Source: Paracidovorax valerianellae (GTDB lineage: Bacteria > Pseudomonadota > Gammaproteobacteria > Burkholderiales > Burkholderiaceae_C). From it: 64,000 nucleotides of DNA. The notes beneath the pieces were generated by a model, which was given only the letters and a program-made list of their open reading frames with translations, did no database searches and was not told the DNA's origin. Every line of letters starts with the position of its first letter. Position 1 is the first letter of the stretch. The stretch covers positions 62,001-126,000 of the forward strand of contig NZ_FMZC01000002.1 in assembly GCF_900102625.1 (NCBI RefSeq). Direction: 5' to 3'. Made by a program: the position numbers and the translations under genes. Below, in pieces: positions 1 to 8,145 of this stretch.

Positions 1-1487
1 CCCAGCTTGCCCCCTTCATGCATGGCCTCGGGTACGTCATCAGGAACTGCTTCCAAGAAGTCGAACCAGCGCGTAGCGAGCTCCTCAATCTTCTGGTTGC
101 TGAAAGGAGCAAGCGTCGCAGTTGCCCACGCTGGGGGTATGCCGAGGGTTCTGTAGCTTTGGGGGCGGCCAGTACAGATAACAAACGCATCATAGGACTC
201 GAGAAATGTCAGGATGCGATCGAGCGCTTCGCGCCCAGCGTGCTCGTCCGTCGCCTCGTCCAAGCCATCGACAAGAAGCAGGACTTGCCCGCCGCGCACC
301 GCTCGCTGGAACAGCGGGTAAACATCCGCGAAACTGTACTGATGAAGCCATTGCCGGAAAAAATCATCGATGCTAGTGCCCTGCTCCCGACCGATGGCCG
401 CTGAAAACCGGGAGAACGACATCCATATCGGTAGACGGGCAGAGTGGCCAGAATCCAGTGCCTCGAGATCCAACCTTTCCGGTTTGAGGATAGACAAAGC
501 AAAGTACCGAAGAAGCGCGCTCTTCCCGTAACCTGGCTCGCCAAGAACGACACACCTCCTCCGGTCCCTCAACCAATCGAACACCGACCTCCTGATTTCA
601 TACGTCGTCGGATTTGCTTTCGAAGATCCCGTAGTTACTTGACCCCTGACATCTCCAGCCGGCTCTCCGTCCCGGGTTGATGCTTTCGTCGTCGAGTGGT
701 TCACTGAAACCACATCAACTTGAGTTCGCTCGACGACATCGGCCATGACGTAACGATCGCGTAAGTCCAGGGGCGAGCTCCGATCTGTACGCAAGCCTGG
801 ATCGTGCTGCAAGAAAAGAACGGAGTAGAGATTTGCTAGCCGGGCCCGAAGAGCTCCGAGCTCGTAACCGTTCAATCGATCCCCGAGGCTAATAGCCGCA
901 TCCTGGCCATTGAAGCTGGACACCCAGGCGCGACCAAAAAAATCATCGACAATGTCCTGATGGATTTTTAGACGCTCGCAGATTAAGCCCGCCGCTGATC
1001 CATCCCAGACCGACAACGCAATATTCCGCTCTGCCAATCTGCCTCGTGCGCGGCCCACTGCATCCTGCAACTGGGTGTTCTGGAGAGACGCAGAAACACA
1101 TAAGACAAACTCGCTAGTGCTCTCCACCCATTTCCCCGAAAGGAACTTGTCCACGGCGGAAGCAACGTCCACAGCATCGAATCCAGATACCTTCTTGCAC
1201 TGGTAACAAACCCTATGCGCAGGCTGCCCCGAACGCACTGCGATGATGTCTATACCGCCCTGCGATTGTCCCGGCATGCCATAGGCAGAGCAGTCAATGA
1301 CGTTATCCTCCCTTCGAACCAACCGAAGAATAAGACGTTCAAAGTCTTGCCACGACAATTCGCCAAGGGGCAGGGATTGCTCACGAGTCTCGACGGGCGG
1401 TTTGGGTTCAGGACCAGTCGGTGGTTCTTGCAGCCACGATGGTGCCTCGCTTGAAAGGCGAACCACTGAACTGCCAACAACTGCCAT
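1..1487 (-). CDS. Mrr-like nuclease fused to NACHT NTPase, C-terminus beyond the window
   Basis: About 495 codons are present; the frame is open to the window edge, so the C-terminal sensor part is missing. ATG at 1487 follows an AGAGAGG ribosome site, with an in-frame stop just upstream. Residues 43-150 look like an Mrr/PD-(D/E)XK restriction-endonuclease domain: GGID (Asp80) followed by QCKK (Gln96, Lys98). A NACHT P-loop domain follows, with Walker A GEPGYGKS near residue 316 and Walker B LLLVDGLDEA near 404. Known family: bacterial STAND/NACHT antiphage proteins use an N-terminal nuclease effector, a NACHT oligomerisation module and a C-terminal repeat sensor. I infer abortive-infection-type DNA degradation. 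The gene is divergent from the ICE TraG-like gene and near Gabija/Qat genes, fitting defence cargo. Confidence 0.82.
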   Translation of the reverse strand, partial: MAVVGSSVVRLSSEAPSWLQEPPTGPEPKPPVETREQSLPLGELSWQDFERLILRLVRREDNVIDCSAYGMPGQSQGGIDIIAVRSGQPAHRVCYQCKKVSGFDAVDVASAVDKFLSGKWVESTSEFVLCVSASLQNTQLQDAVGRARGRLAERNIALSVWDGSAAGLICERLKIHQDIVDDFFGRAWVSSFNGQDAAISLGDRLNGYELGALRARLANLYSVLFLQHDPGLRTDRSSPLDLRDRYVMADVVERTQVDVVSVNHSTTKASTRDGEPAGDVRGQVTTGSSKANPTTYEIRRSVFDWLRDRRRCVVLGEPGYGKSALLRYFALSILKPERLDLEALDSGHSARLPIWMSFSRFSAAIGREQGTSIDDFFRQWLHQYSFADVYPLFQRAVRGGQVLLLVDGLDEATDEHAGREALDRILTFLESYDAFVICTGRPQSYRTLGIPPAWATATLAPFSNQKIEELATRWFDFLEAVPDDVPEAMHEGGKL

Positions 1488-2054
1488 TCGATCCTCTCTC
1501 TTCTATTCCCTACACTTGATGTTGCACATTAGCATCGTCGCGCTGGAGGTTAAACCAATCGCCGGACAACAGTAGATGACATCCGGGTTGTCCGCGCAGC
1601 AACTCGTAGCACCCTACGAGTTGCTGCCGATGGGCCTTCCGTTACCTGCAAGAACAAAGCAGAGTACATTCTTCGATGTTAGCGACAGGCAGTTTCGAGT
1701 CGGCAGTAGACGACTCGATACGACATCCAAGACTCAGGAGTGACATCCACGGTTATCGAATCCACGGCAACCAGGGCTCACGATATCCATGACCTTCAGG
1801 CTGTAGGCCTTCAATTCTCGGTTGACCTAGTCCCTGGACGCCAACCCATAAGAATCAGGGTCGCGCGCAATTCGGATTGTTCTGCCTATACAGACGCGTT
1901 GCCCCCAATATCAAGCTCAATCAAACATGGCCTTGATTGCAAGGTAGCGCTCCGACAGCGCAGATGCATCTTCCCTGCCCGCAGTCGTAGTCCTGGAAGA
2001 CCGGCGCCCAAGCCAAGCATCTGGTCATGGTCACGCAAGGCGCGCGGAGATCCC
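1488..2054. other. Intergenic junction between NACHT gene and ICE TraG-like gene
   Basis: About 570 bases with no convincing complete gene. The TraG-like reading frame stays open upstream to 1740, but that extension has no family-like composition and no good start. In a second frame, codons 1948-2058 are open and end in a TGA that overlaps the TraG-like ATG as ATGA, the junction typical of co-transcribed genes. This may be the 3' remnant of the gene that formerly preceded it in the type IV secretion operon. The region must also hold the promoters of both divergent genes; I see no confident -35/-10 pair. Confidence 0.4.
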
Positions 2055-3551
2055 ATGACCCTCTACACCACAGACTACCTGGAGTACTACCTCACGCTGG
2101 TCGGCTGGATCGTGCACAACGGGATCTGGAGCATCTTGGTGGCCAGTGGCGTGTTCGCTCTGCCCTTCGTGTCCATCATCATCCAAGAATGGCTCCGTGC
2201 ACGAACCGAGGGAGCCGACGAAGGGAACAAGGGAGTCCTGTCGGCGGCCCGCATCGAGAACCGCGTGTGGGTCGCCATCGTGGTCATCATGTTGGCCGGC
2301 ATCCCCTTCATCAACGTCAATCTCTCGACGATCCAGTTCGATGCCACGCGCTCCACGCAATGCGAGGTGGATGTAGCGACGCCGCAGGACACCCGATGGT
2401 CCAATGCCTTCACTACGCTCAACAACCAGAGTGCGCAGGTGCCGGTCTGGTGGTTCTTCATGCATGCGATCTCGAAAGCGGTTACCGGTGCGGCGGTCGC
2501 TGCCATCCCGTGCGGCACGGACCTGCGGCAGATGCGCATGGACATCGACAGCACACGCATCAACGATCCGATACTCGCTCAGGAGGTGGCCGACTTCACC
2601 CATGACTGTTACGGGCCTGCGCGGGCAAAACTCTTCATGGGGCGGCCAGCGCTCTCCGACACGCAGATGAACGATGTGACCTGGATTGGATCGGCCTACT
2701 TCCTGGGAACCGGCGGGTTCTACGACACCTACTACTCGCAGACACCGCGCTCCGCCTGGCCCTATAACGCAACGCGTGATGCAGGCCTAGCCCAGGTGGA
2801 CAACGGAGGCGGCTATCCAACCTGCCGGCAATGGTGGTCGGACGGCGACCAAGGTTTGCGCAGCCGTTTGCTCGCCCAGGTGGATCCCGATCTGCTGTCG
2901 CGTATCGGGCGATGGGCGGGTTTCGTATCCCGTCAGCAAGCGGACGATGCCATCATCCGCGCGATCGCCGCACCGCGGCAGCAGACAATGAACCAAGGAC
3001 AGGCCTACGCCGACTACGGCGGCCAGGTGGACATGACGCTACCCAACATCGTGACGCGCGGCGCAGCTGACGTCGGTCTGGCAGCTGGCTCGATCGGGTT
3101 CTTCCCGGCGATGGATGTGGTGCGGCAGGCGCTGCCGATGGTTCTGTCGTTTCTCAAGATGGCGATGGTCATCTGCATCCCCCTCGTCCTGCTATTTGGC
3201 ACTTACGACCTCAAGGCGGTGGTGACAATGAGCTGCGTGCAGTTCGCGCTGTTCTTCGTGGATTTCTGGTTCCAATTGGCCCGCTGGATCGACAGTACCA
3301 TCCTCGACGCGCTCTACGGGTGGAACTCACCGCACAGTAATCTCAACCTGTTTCTTGGCCTCAACAACGCCCTCGGCGACATGCTCCTTAACTTCGTCAT
3401 GGCGTCGATGTTCATCGTGCTGCCAGGGTTTTGGGTTGCTGCCTTAGGCTGGGCTGGCTTACGCGCTGGCGGAGCATTGCAAGGGCTTTCTGAGGCCACG
3501 AGGGGCCCCGCACAAGCAGGAAGCAAAGGATCGAAGCTCGTCCTGAAGTAG
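2055..3551 (+). CDS. ICE conjugal transfer TraG N-terminal-like membrane protein
   Basis: 498-residue protein resembling the TraG N-terminal-domain proteins that end the type IV secretion operon of PAGI-2/clc-type ICEs; expected role is in mating-pair formation or stabilisation at the inner membrane. Hydrophobic segments lie near residues 12-35, 70-90, 350-400 and 430-470, separated by a long periplasmic-type region containing several Cys residues. ATG at 2055 has a GGAG site (2047-2050); the open frame extends upstream to 1740 without a better start. It is followed after 13 bases by a convergent DUF3742 gene, the usual ICE order. The rest of the secretion operon is not in the window, and a NACHT gene occupies the position immediately upstream. 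Confidence 0.85.
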   Translation: MTLYTTDYLEYYLTLVGWIVHNGIWSILVASGVFALPFVSIIIQEWLRARTEGADEGNKGVLSAARIENRVWVAIVVIMLAGIPFINVNLSTIQFDATRSTQCEVDVATPQDTRWSNAFTTLNNQSAQVPVWWFFMHAISKAVTGAAVAAIPCGTDLRQMRMDIDSTRINDPILAQEVADFTHDCYGPARAKLFMGRPALSDTQMNDVTWIGSAYFLGTGGFYDTYYSQTPRSAWPYNATRDAGLAQVDNGGGYPTCRQWWSDGDQGLRSRLLAQVDPDLLSRIGRWAGFVSRQQADDAIIRAIAAPRQQTMNQGQAYADYGGQVDMTLPNIVTRGAADVGLAAGSIGFFPAMDVVRQALPMVLSFLKMAMVICIPLVLLFGTYDLKAVVTMSCVQFALFFVDFWFQLARWIDSTILDALYGWNSPHSNLNLFLGLNNALGDMLLNFVMASMFIVLPGFWVAALGWAGLRAGGALQGLSEATRGPAQAGSKGSKLVLK

Positions 3552-3564
3552 TCCGCCAAAACAG

Positions 3565-3930
3565 CTACATTCGCTCATCAAACCGCGGGTCCGGATCGTC
3601 GTCGTAGTTGACGGGGTCGTAGAAAACATTTTTTCTATGGTCATCGACCTTACTGAGAAATGTCTTCTTTTGGGAAGTTCCAACAAGCCAGACTACGCCT
3701 ACAGCAACGGTAGCGAGCAGGAACGCCCAAACAGCCAAATAAAAGACACAACCAAACACCACTAGCTTCGCGCAAATTCCAGCAAGTTTTGCAGCATTTG
3801 GCGAAATGCCAGACGAAATCATTCGAGCAACGAACTGCATGTCTCGCTGCACCAGCCAGCGCCATGTCCGAGCAGCAGCACGTCCAGCCCACCGACTCAG
3901 TGTTGGCTTGGAGTAAGAGGTAGCCATCAT
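3565..3930 (-). CDS. DUF3742 family ICE membrane protein
   Basis: 121 residues. The ATG at 3930 is preceded by GGAGG at good spacing; an in-frame TTG 15 bases earlier is less likely. A basic N-terminus (SRWAGRAAARTWRW) is followed by one or two membrane segments (residues about 50-85) and an acidic tail ending near DDDPDPRF. This matches the DUF3742 proteins found next to and convergent with the TraG-like gene in PAGI-2/clc-type elements. Its function is unknown; by position it belongs to the conjugation module. It is the last backbone gene before the cargo that begins with the toxin-antitoxin pair. Confidence 0.8.
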   Translation of the reverse strand: MMATSYSKPTLSRWAGRAAARTWRWLVQRDMQFVARMISSGISPNAAKLAGICAKLVVFGCVFYLAVWAFLLATVAVGVVWLVGTSQKKTFLSKVDDHRKNVFYDPVNYDDDPDPRFDERM

Positions 3931-3954
3931 GGTGTCCTCCAGCAATCGTTGGGG

Positions 3955-4368
3955 TCAGGTGTTGAATGGATTCCGAATCGAAAGGCTTTCTTCGATGATG
4001 AGGCCGTGGTGCATGTCTTCCGTGTACAGGGTCTGACAGCCTTCGATAGCTGCCGCCGCAATGATGCAGGCATCGTAGAACGACAACTGGTGCCGTTTGG
4101 CCAACTGCCGAGCCCGGTCGTGCACGTCGACCGTGAGAGGCACAACTTTGCAGAATTCCCGCACCAGCGCAAGGAATTGCCCCACCTCGCCCCACCCCAT
4201 CCTGAGCTTGCGCACACACACGTGCGTGACTTCGTTGAGCACCTGCACGCTGATGATCGGCCGCCGCTGAAGGAGCTTTTCAGCATCATCCGCCTTCGCG
4301 GCGTTCTCAGACAACAGGTAAAGCACGACGTTGCTGTCGAGGAAGATTTTTGCCTTACCCCCCACCAT
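3955..4368 (-). CDS. PIN-domain toxin (VapC-like)
   Basis: 137-residue PIN-domain protein, the expected RNase toxin of a type II toxin-antitoxin pair. The acidic residues of the PIN active site are visible: Asp11 in FLDSNVV, Glu46 in LNEV, Asp99 in FYDACI and Asp118 in TEDMHHG. The start at 4368 (MVGGK) gives the standard length; the frame is open further upstream but those residues are not PIN-like. It overlaps the upstream AbrB/MazE-type antitoxin by 14 bases, so the two are translationally coupled, antitoxin first. It probably stabilises the ICE or acts as a defence accessory. Target RNA cannot be inferred. Confidence 0.85.
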   Translation of the reverse strand: MVGGKAKIFLDSNVVLYLLSENAAKADDAEKLLQRRPIISVQVLNEVTHVCVRKLRMGWGEVGQFLALVREFCKVVPLTVDVHDRARQLAKRHQLSFYDACIIAAAAIEGCQTLYTEDMHHGLIIEESLSIRNPFNT

Positions 4369-4588
4369 TGGCCTCTTCCCGGTTGAACCTGAAATCTGCC
4401 GGCAGCTTGCCGCGGAACGAGCGCAACCGTTCCAACAGAGCTTCCGAACCTGGCTTCTTGCGCACCGCGAAAAGGCGCGGCTCGTCCACGACGATTTCAA
4501 TGTCGTCGCCCTCGCGCAGTTCCAAGGCCTCGACCAGGCTCGCAGGCAGGCGCACTGCCAGGCTGTTGCCCCACTTGGCTACTTGCAT
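4355..4588 (-). CDS. AbrB/MazE-type antitoxin
   Basis: 77 residues starting MQVAKWGNS. This is the hallmark swapped-hairpin AbrB/MazE DNA-binding domain (KWGNSLAVRLP, then LREGDDIEI, residues 4-40), followed by a tail rich in Arg, Lys and Phe that would wrap the PIN toxin. It neutralises the PIN protein encoded next and probably autorepresses the operon. A perfect inverted repeat 19 bases upstream (4607-4629) is the likely operator. I chose ATG 4588 over a TTG at 4654 because the AbrB fold begins here and the operator lies just upstream. Confidence 0.85.
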   Translation of the reverse strand: MQVAKWGNSLAVRLPASLVEALELREGDDIEIVVDEPRLFAVRKKPGSEALLERLRSFRGKLPADFRFNREEANGGG

Positions 4589-4606
4589 GTTCGCACCTGC
4601 AAAAAA

Positions 4607-4629
4607 GATATACATATCTGACGTATATC
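4607..4629. promoter_or_regulatory. Palindromic operator of the toxin-antitoxin operon
   Basis: GATATAC (4607-4613) and GTATATC (4623-4629) form a perfect 7-base inverted repeat with a 9-base spacer in an AT-rich stretch 19 bases upstream of the antitoxin ATG. MazE/AbrB antitoxins typically bind such repeats overlapping their own promoter; binding here is an inference. Confidence 0.5.
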
Positions 4630-4759
4630 CTACTACTCCTAAGCGTCTTCGCAACCCCGGACGCCATTGCGACAGTCAAGACAGAAAAATGGCATCAAAG
4701 GTCAAAAGGAATGGAAGGGGCAACAAGGGGAAAGGCTCTATCCTGGAAAAGGTAAAAGG

Positions 4760-4906
4760 CTATTTATGAGTGAGCGCAAAGGTGGCCGCGGCATACACCT
4801 TCAAATCCAAGCCAGTGCAAGGTTGCACAGCCTTCCCGTCTTTGCTCACTAGCATCGAGGACGCATACTTAATGGCGTCATACGTCTCCTTAGCTCTTCG
4901 CTTCAT
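4760..4906 (-). CDS. Small hypothetical protein, 48 residues
   Basis: Starts MKRRAKETYDAI and ends ATFALTHK; mixed charged/aliphatic composition, no membrane segment, no recognisable domain. Its ATG lies inside the 3' end of the upstream small gene (17-base overlap), suggesting coupled translation. It may be a real second gene or the frameshifted continuation of the first. Located between the toxin-antitoxin pair and qatD; function unknown. Confidence 0.35.
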   Translation of the reverse strand: MKRRAKETYDAIKYASSMLVSKDGKAVQPCTGLDLKVYAAATFALTHK

Positions 4907-5030
4907 ACCATCCGGCCTTATAGGACAGCTTCCCTGCAGCAACCATGCTTTTTAGGCCAGGGTAATCGTCTGCTTGATCATTGATCAGCTTCTTCTTCAG
5001 GTGTGCTATCTCTTTCACTGTGAGTGGCAT
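4890..5030 (-). CDS. Small hypothetical protein, 46 residues
   Basis: Starts MPLTVKEIAHLKKKL, with an AAGGA-like site 11 bases upstream, and ends WYEAKS followed by TAA. The N-terminal half looks like an amphipathic Lys-rich helix. It overlaps the next small frame by 17 bases. The two may once have been one protein of about 90 residues now split by a frameshift, or a deliberately overlapping pair. It lies downstream of qatD on the same strand (67-base gap), so it could be co-transcribed with the defence operon. No family recognised. Confidence 0.35.
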   Translation of the reverse strand: MPLTVKEIAHLKKKLINDQADDYPGLKSMVAAGKLSYKAGWYEAKS

Positions 5031-5096
5031 GGTCGTGCTCGTCCTTGATCTATGCATCGGTGAGAGAAACTGATGGAGCGAGTGGAGCTTGACCCT

Positions 5097-5894
5097 CTAA
5101 AGGCCTGTTGGGAGCACCTGTTCACCGGGTTCGAGCAAGCTGCGCAAGTTGCTCCTTACGGTTGCAGCAATCGAAGCAGATGTAATGTTTAGCAACTTCG
5201 CCAGCGCTTCAATAACCATCGCAACATCTGCGGGCTTTGAAGGTCTCGAGCCGGTCTTTGTGAACGGTCCATCAGTCTCGGTCAGCAACCTATTGAGCGG
5301 AATGGTTGAGACCATAGCCGAGTGCCGAGGGTTTTCTAACATCGCCGCATTGATCGAGAAGTAGCATCCCAGTTCGAGCGCACGCGTTGCCTCCGCCTTC
5401 GTACCCGTGAACCAGTGAAGCACAATTTTTCCACGTGTCGGTGGGAGATGGGACTCGATGTGATCGAGCACTATCTTCGCAGCACGGATGCTATGGACCG
5501 TGATGATCTTGTCCCCCGCTTCCGCGCAACGCTGCAGTACATGCTGAAAGATTCGCTTCTGCAAATCGATTGACTTGTAAAAGCGTGGCCCCGCATCGAG
5601 GCCAACTTCGCCGATATAGCGAGTCTCCGGCAAGTACCGATCCCACAGATCTAGTTCACCTGCCCTTTCCGCGACCAGTTGAGGATGCAGCCCCAGCGCC
5701 GCACGCACGTGACGCGTACCTTGGGCCAATTGATGGTTACGAGGCCAAGCCCTCGGCGTCGTCGTCACCGCCAGCGTAAAGACACCTGCGTCCTCTGATT
5801 CTTGAACCGCGGCGGGATGATCCGGATACAGATCGAGATGGCAATGAAAGTCTACGAGGCCTGACGTTGAGGACATGTTCGTTCCCGGCATCAA
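5097..5894 (-). CDS. qatD: QatD, TatD-family metal-dependent DNase
   Basis: 265 residues of the TatD amidohydrolase/DNase family. Metal ligands are visible: HCH in VDFHCHLD (His17, His19), Glu in IGEVGLD, His in ITVHS, His in LHWFTG and Asp in TETDGP. It is the last gene of a qatABCD set: its ATG overlaps the qatC stop (ATGA, 5891-5894). Qat is an established antiphage system made of a KAP ATPase, an unknown protein, a QueC-like enzyme and a TatD-like nuclease; the exact reaction is not known. An internal Met7 is an alternative start, but the overlap favours 5894. Confidence 0.92.
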   Translation of the reverse strand: MMPGTNMSSTSGLVDFHCHLDLYPDHPAAVQESEDAGVFTLAVTTTPRAWPRNHQLAQGTRHVRAALGLHPQLVAERAGELDLWDRYLPETRYIGEVGLDAGPRFYKSIDLQKRIFQHVLQRCAEAGDKIITVHSIRAAKIVLDHIESHLPPTRGKIVLHWFTGTKAEATRALELGCYFSINAAMLENPRHSAMVSTIPLNRLLTETDGPFTKTGSRPSKPADVAMVIEALAKLLNITSASIAATVRSNLRSLLEPGEQVLPTGL

Positions 5895-7258
5895 CTTGGC
5901 CTTGTTTCGACGCCATCGATCAGGCGCGCAACTTCGGCAAGGCCGCGGCGGTAAACATCTGCAAGCTGATCGAGGTGCGTGACCTCATCGGCAAGTGAGC
6001 CAGGCTTGTGGATAAGGAGGTTTGCGAGCTGGGGCCGACCGCGTAGGCGTTCTATCGCGTACTGAAAGGATCGCACCTGCTTTCCCGTAGATTCTCGCGT
6101 GTCCAGTGCCTTGGCGTGAAGATCGGGCACCGTATAGGTTGTCTTGTCCTCTCCGGCACCCCATGCTCTGTCCAACGCAGCACGTCGAATCAGGCACGGC
6201 AAACAGTACCCGCAATGCTCGATGCCGAGCCCCTGCCACCGCCCCTTTGTCGGCGATGAACACGACAGCGAATCCGGAGCAAGTCTGGTCAGCAGAGCGT
6301 GATTCCCGCAACTTAGGGCCATTTCCCCTTTCGTCTTGTCCCAATATGGGTTCTCGATGCGCCCATTGATGCCCAGTTCTGCAAGCAGTTCGTTCCAGCG
6401 CGCCATGTAGTACGGGTGGGTGGTGCGTGTGCTGTTCGAACCAAGACGCAACGGGTCCAAGGGAACGTTCAACGCGATCAGCCCATTCTCGGGCACCCGC
6501 AGGATGAAGGCCTTGTCCAGCCCGGTCCCTGCAAACACGCCCAATGCAAAGAATAAGAATGAGCGACCCCGCGTGCTGTTTTCCGACCCGACATCCTCGA
6601 CAAGGCCGTCGACGAATGTCATGCCCACGCGCAGACGCTCGAACGATGACGTGCCGTAGTGCTTCTTCAAAGCGGCAAAGAGCTTGCCTTGGGCATCGCT
6701 AGTCGCGCCCTCCCCGAAGTGACTGACCAGCAGTGGCGTTGATGCGCCCTCCAGCAAATCGATGGCACCAATCAAACTGTCTAGGCCACCTGAAAACAGG
6801 CTCACGGAATCGAACGTTGGCGCAATCAAGGTGGGGGGCGCTTCTTGGGCAATGGTCGCGAACCTGGGCGGCCGCGCCCGAAACCCAATCGTCCAGCGAT
6901 CGCCCGTTAAGAAATTCAAGGCTTTCACCAGCGTTGGGACCGCAGCCGCCCAGCGCGCTGGGGCACTGACTGGAATGACTAATCGGATCTCCCGTGTCCA
7001 GGAGTCCTGTGACTGTTCTGCGCGGGAGATACGAGTATCCGCAGCATGAACGTGCGCAGCGACCACCAGCAGGTCAATGCCAATTTCCGATGGGAAGACA
7101 CCCAGCTTCTTTAGGCTCGTCAGCGCACCGCCAATGCCATGGTCAAGCGACTGCTCCCCCGCGACCAGCTGCAGCAAGGTGAGTTGTTCGTCTGCGGCCG
7201 TGGGAATTTGGGTGTGATCGTCAGGGCCGAAACGGCCAGCCAGAAGTTGCCGTTTCAT
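5891..7258 (-). CDS. qatC: QatC, QueC-like ATP-dependent enzyme
   Basis: 455 residues. The PP-loop pyrophosphatase motif SGGLDS lies at 156-161 and a QueC-like zinc-binding cluster near residue 365 (HCGYCLPC), as in 7-cyano-7-deazaguanine synthases. In Qat it is an essential component, possibly modifying a nucleobase or protein N-terminus; this is not established. About 150 N-terminal residues precede the PP-loop, longer than housekeeping QueC. Both ends overlap neighbours by 4 bases (qatB stop and qatD start), fixing the start at 7258 and indicating tight translational coupling. Confidence 0.92.
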   Translation of the reverse strand: MKRQLLAGRFGPDDHTQIPTAADEQLTLLQLVAGEQSLDHGIGGALTSLKKLGVFPSEIGIDLLVVAAHVHAADTRISRAEQSQDSWTREIRLVIPVSAPARWAAAVPTLVKALNFLTGDRWTIGFRARPPRFATIAQEAPPTLIAPTFDSVSLFSGGLDSLIGAIDLLEGASTPLLVSHFGEGATSDAQGKLFAALKKHYGTSSFERLRVGMTFVDGLVEDVGSENSTRGRSFLFFALGVFAGTGLDKAFILRVPENGLIALNVPLDPLRLGSNSTRTTHPYYMARWNELLAELGINGRIENPYWDKTKGEMALSCGNHALLTRLAPDSLSCSSPTKGRWQGLGIEHCGYCLPCLIRRAALDRAWGAGEDKTTYTVPDLHAKALDTRESTGKQVRSFQYAIERLRGRPQLANLLIHKPGSLADEVTHLDQLADVYRRGLAEVARLIDGVETRPS

Positions 7259-8145
7259 AGGTCGGCCTCCGCTTGACCTAGCGATTGAAGGATCGCGAAC
7301 GCGGATTCATAGACGGTGTCCACGAACGACTGGATACGCTCCGAGCTCAGGTTCGGAGACTCGGCACGCGCTCTCGTAAGTGCATCGCTAACTCCGCCAC
7401 GAATGAAATCGCGCAACTGCGCCTCCACCCGATGCGCCGCCTGTGCGTCCGTCGGCATCGTCACGGCCTTGGTACCGATGTCGTTGCAGATTCGAGCTTC
7501 AATCGCATGCGTCGCGTACAACTCGAAGACTGTTTGCATCTGGTCCGGCGTGAAGGTCGAAAGATCGGTCAAGCCTTCGGTGGTCAACTCGATGATCGTT
7601 TCAATATAAGCCTCGCGCGCGATACCCTCATCGACGGTGCCCGCCCCAGGACAGATGTAGTCAGCCAGGCCGACAAAGATCTCGGCGATCGGCCGTCCCG
7701 CAAGCGACTCAAGGTCCAACGAACGTAGCGCTTCACGAAGACCACGGGTTTGCGCATCCGCCAGGAAACCGAGCAATCTCGCACCGGAGCCGCGTGAGGC
7801 TCCCATGCGTTGAGCCGCCTGGCGCGCGCCCCCTGAGGATGTGGAGACGTACCGCGAGACAGCGCGCCCGAGGCTGGCCCGGTCGGTGCCCCCTGAGCCA
7901 GCAAATCGCGTGAAACTATTGCGAGCGCCGGAAAAGCGCTGAGGATCAGCCACTGCCGGAATTGCCGGCCGCTTCGGCGCGGCAGGGGGCGCGGCGCCAT
8001 CACCCGGTGCAGCGCCATCGCCGTTCGCCCCATCGCCCACGGCCGGCGATGCCGGCTGTGAACCACCGCCGTCCGCATCTCCAAGCCAAGAAGGCACCAG
8101 TGGTGTGCCGCCGCTCGGACCGCCGTACGCCGTCGACGTTCCCAT
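7255..8145 (-). CDS. qatB: QatB, Qat defence system protein of unknown function
   Basis: 296 residues. Residues 1-80 are a low-complexity Gly/Ala/Pro/Asp-rich region (GDGAAPGDGAAPPAAP), after which a mostly helical domain follows (FTRFAGSGG to the C-terminus), with conserved-looking GAGTVDEGIAREAY. The identification rests mainly on position between qatA and qatC and on the characteristic disordered N-terminus of QatB proteins. The ATG at 8145 shares its A with the TGA of qatA (TGATG), and the stop overlaps the qatC start. QatB is needed for protection in the characterised system, but its biochemical role is unknown. Confidence 0.85.
   Translation of the reverse strand: MGTSTAYGGPSGGTPLVPSWLGDADGGGSQPASPAVGDGANGDGAAPGDGAAPPAAPKRPAIPAVADPQRFSGARNSFTRFAGSGGTDRASLGRAVSRYVSTSSGGARQAAQRMGASRGSGARLLGFLADAQTRGLREALRSLDLESLAGRPIAEIFVGLADYICPGAGTVDEGIAREAYIETIIELTTEGLTDLSTFTPDQMQTVFELYATHAIEARICNDIGTKAVTMPTDAQAAHRVEAQLRDFIRGGVSDALTRARAESPNLSSERIQSFVDTVYESAFAILQSLGQAEADL

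Noticed and set aside
1740-2054. N-terminal extension of the TraG-like protein.
   Set aside because: Composition is unlike the family, and ATG 2055 has a good ribosome site and starts the recognised sequence.
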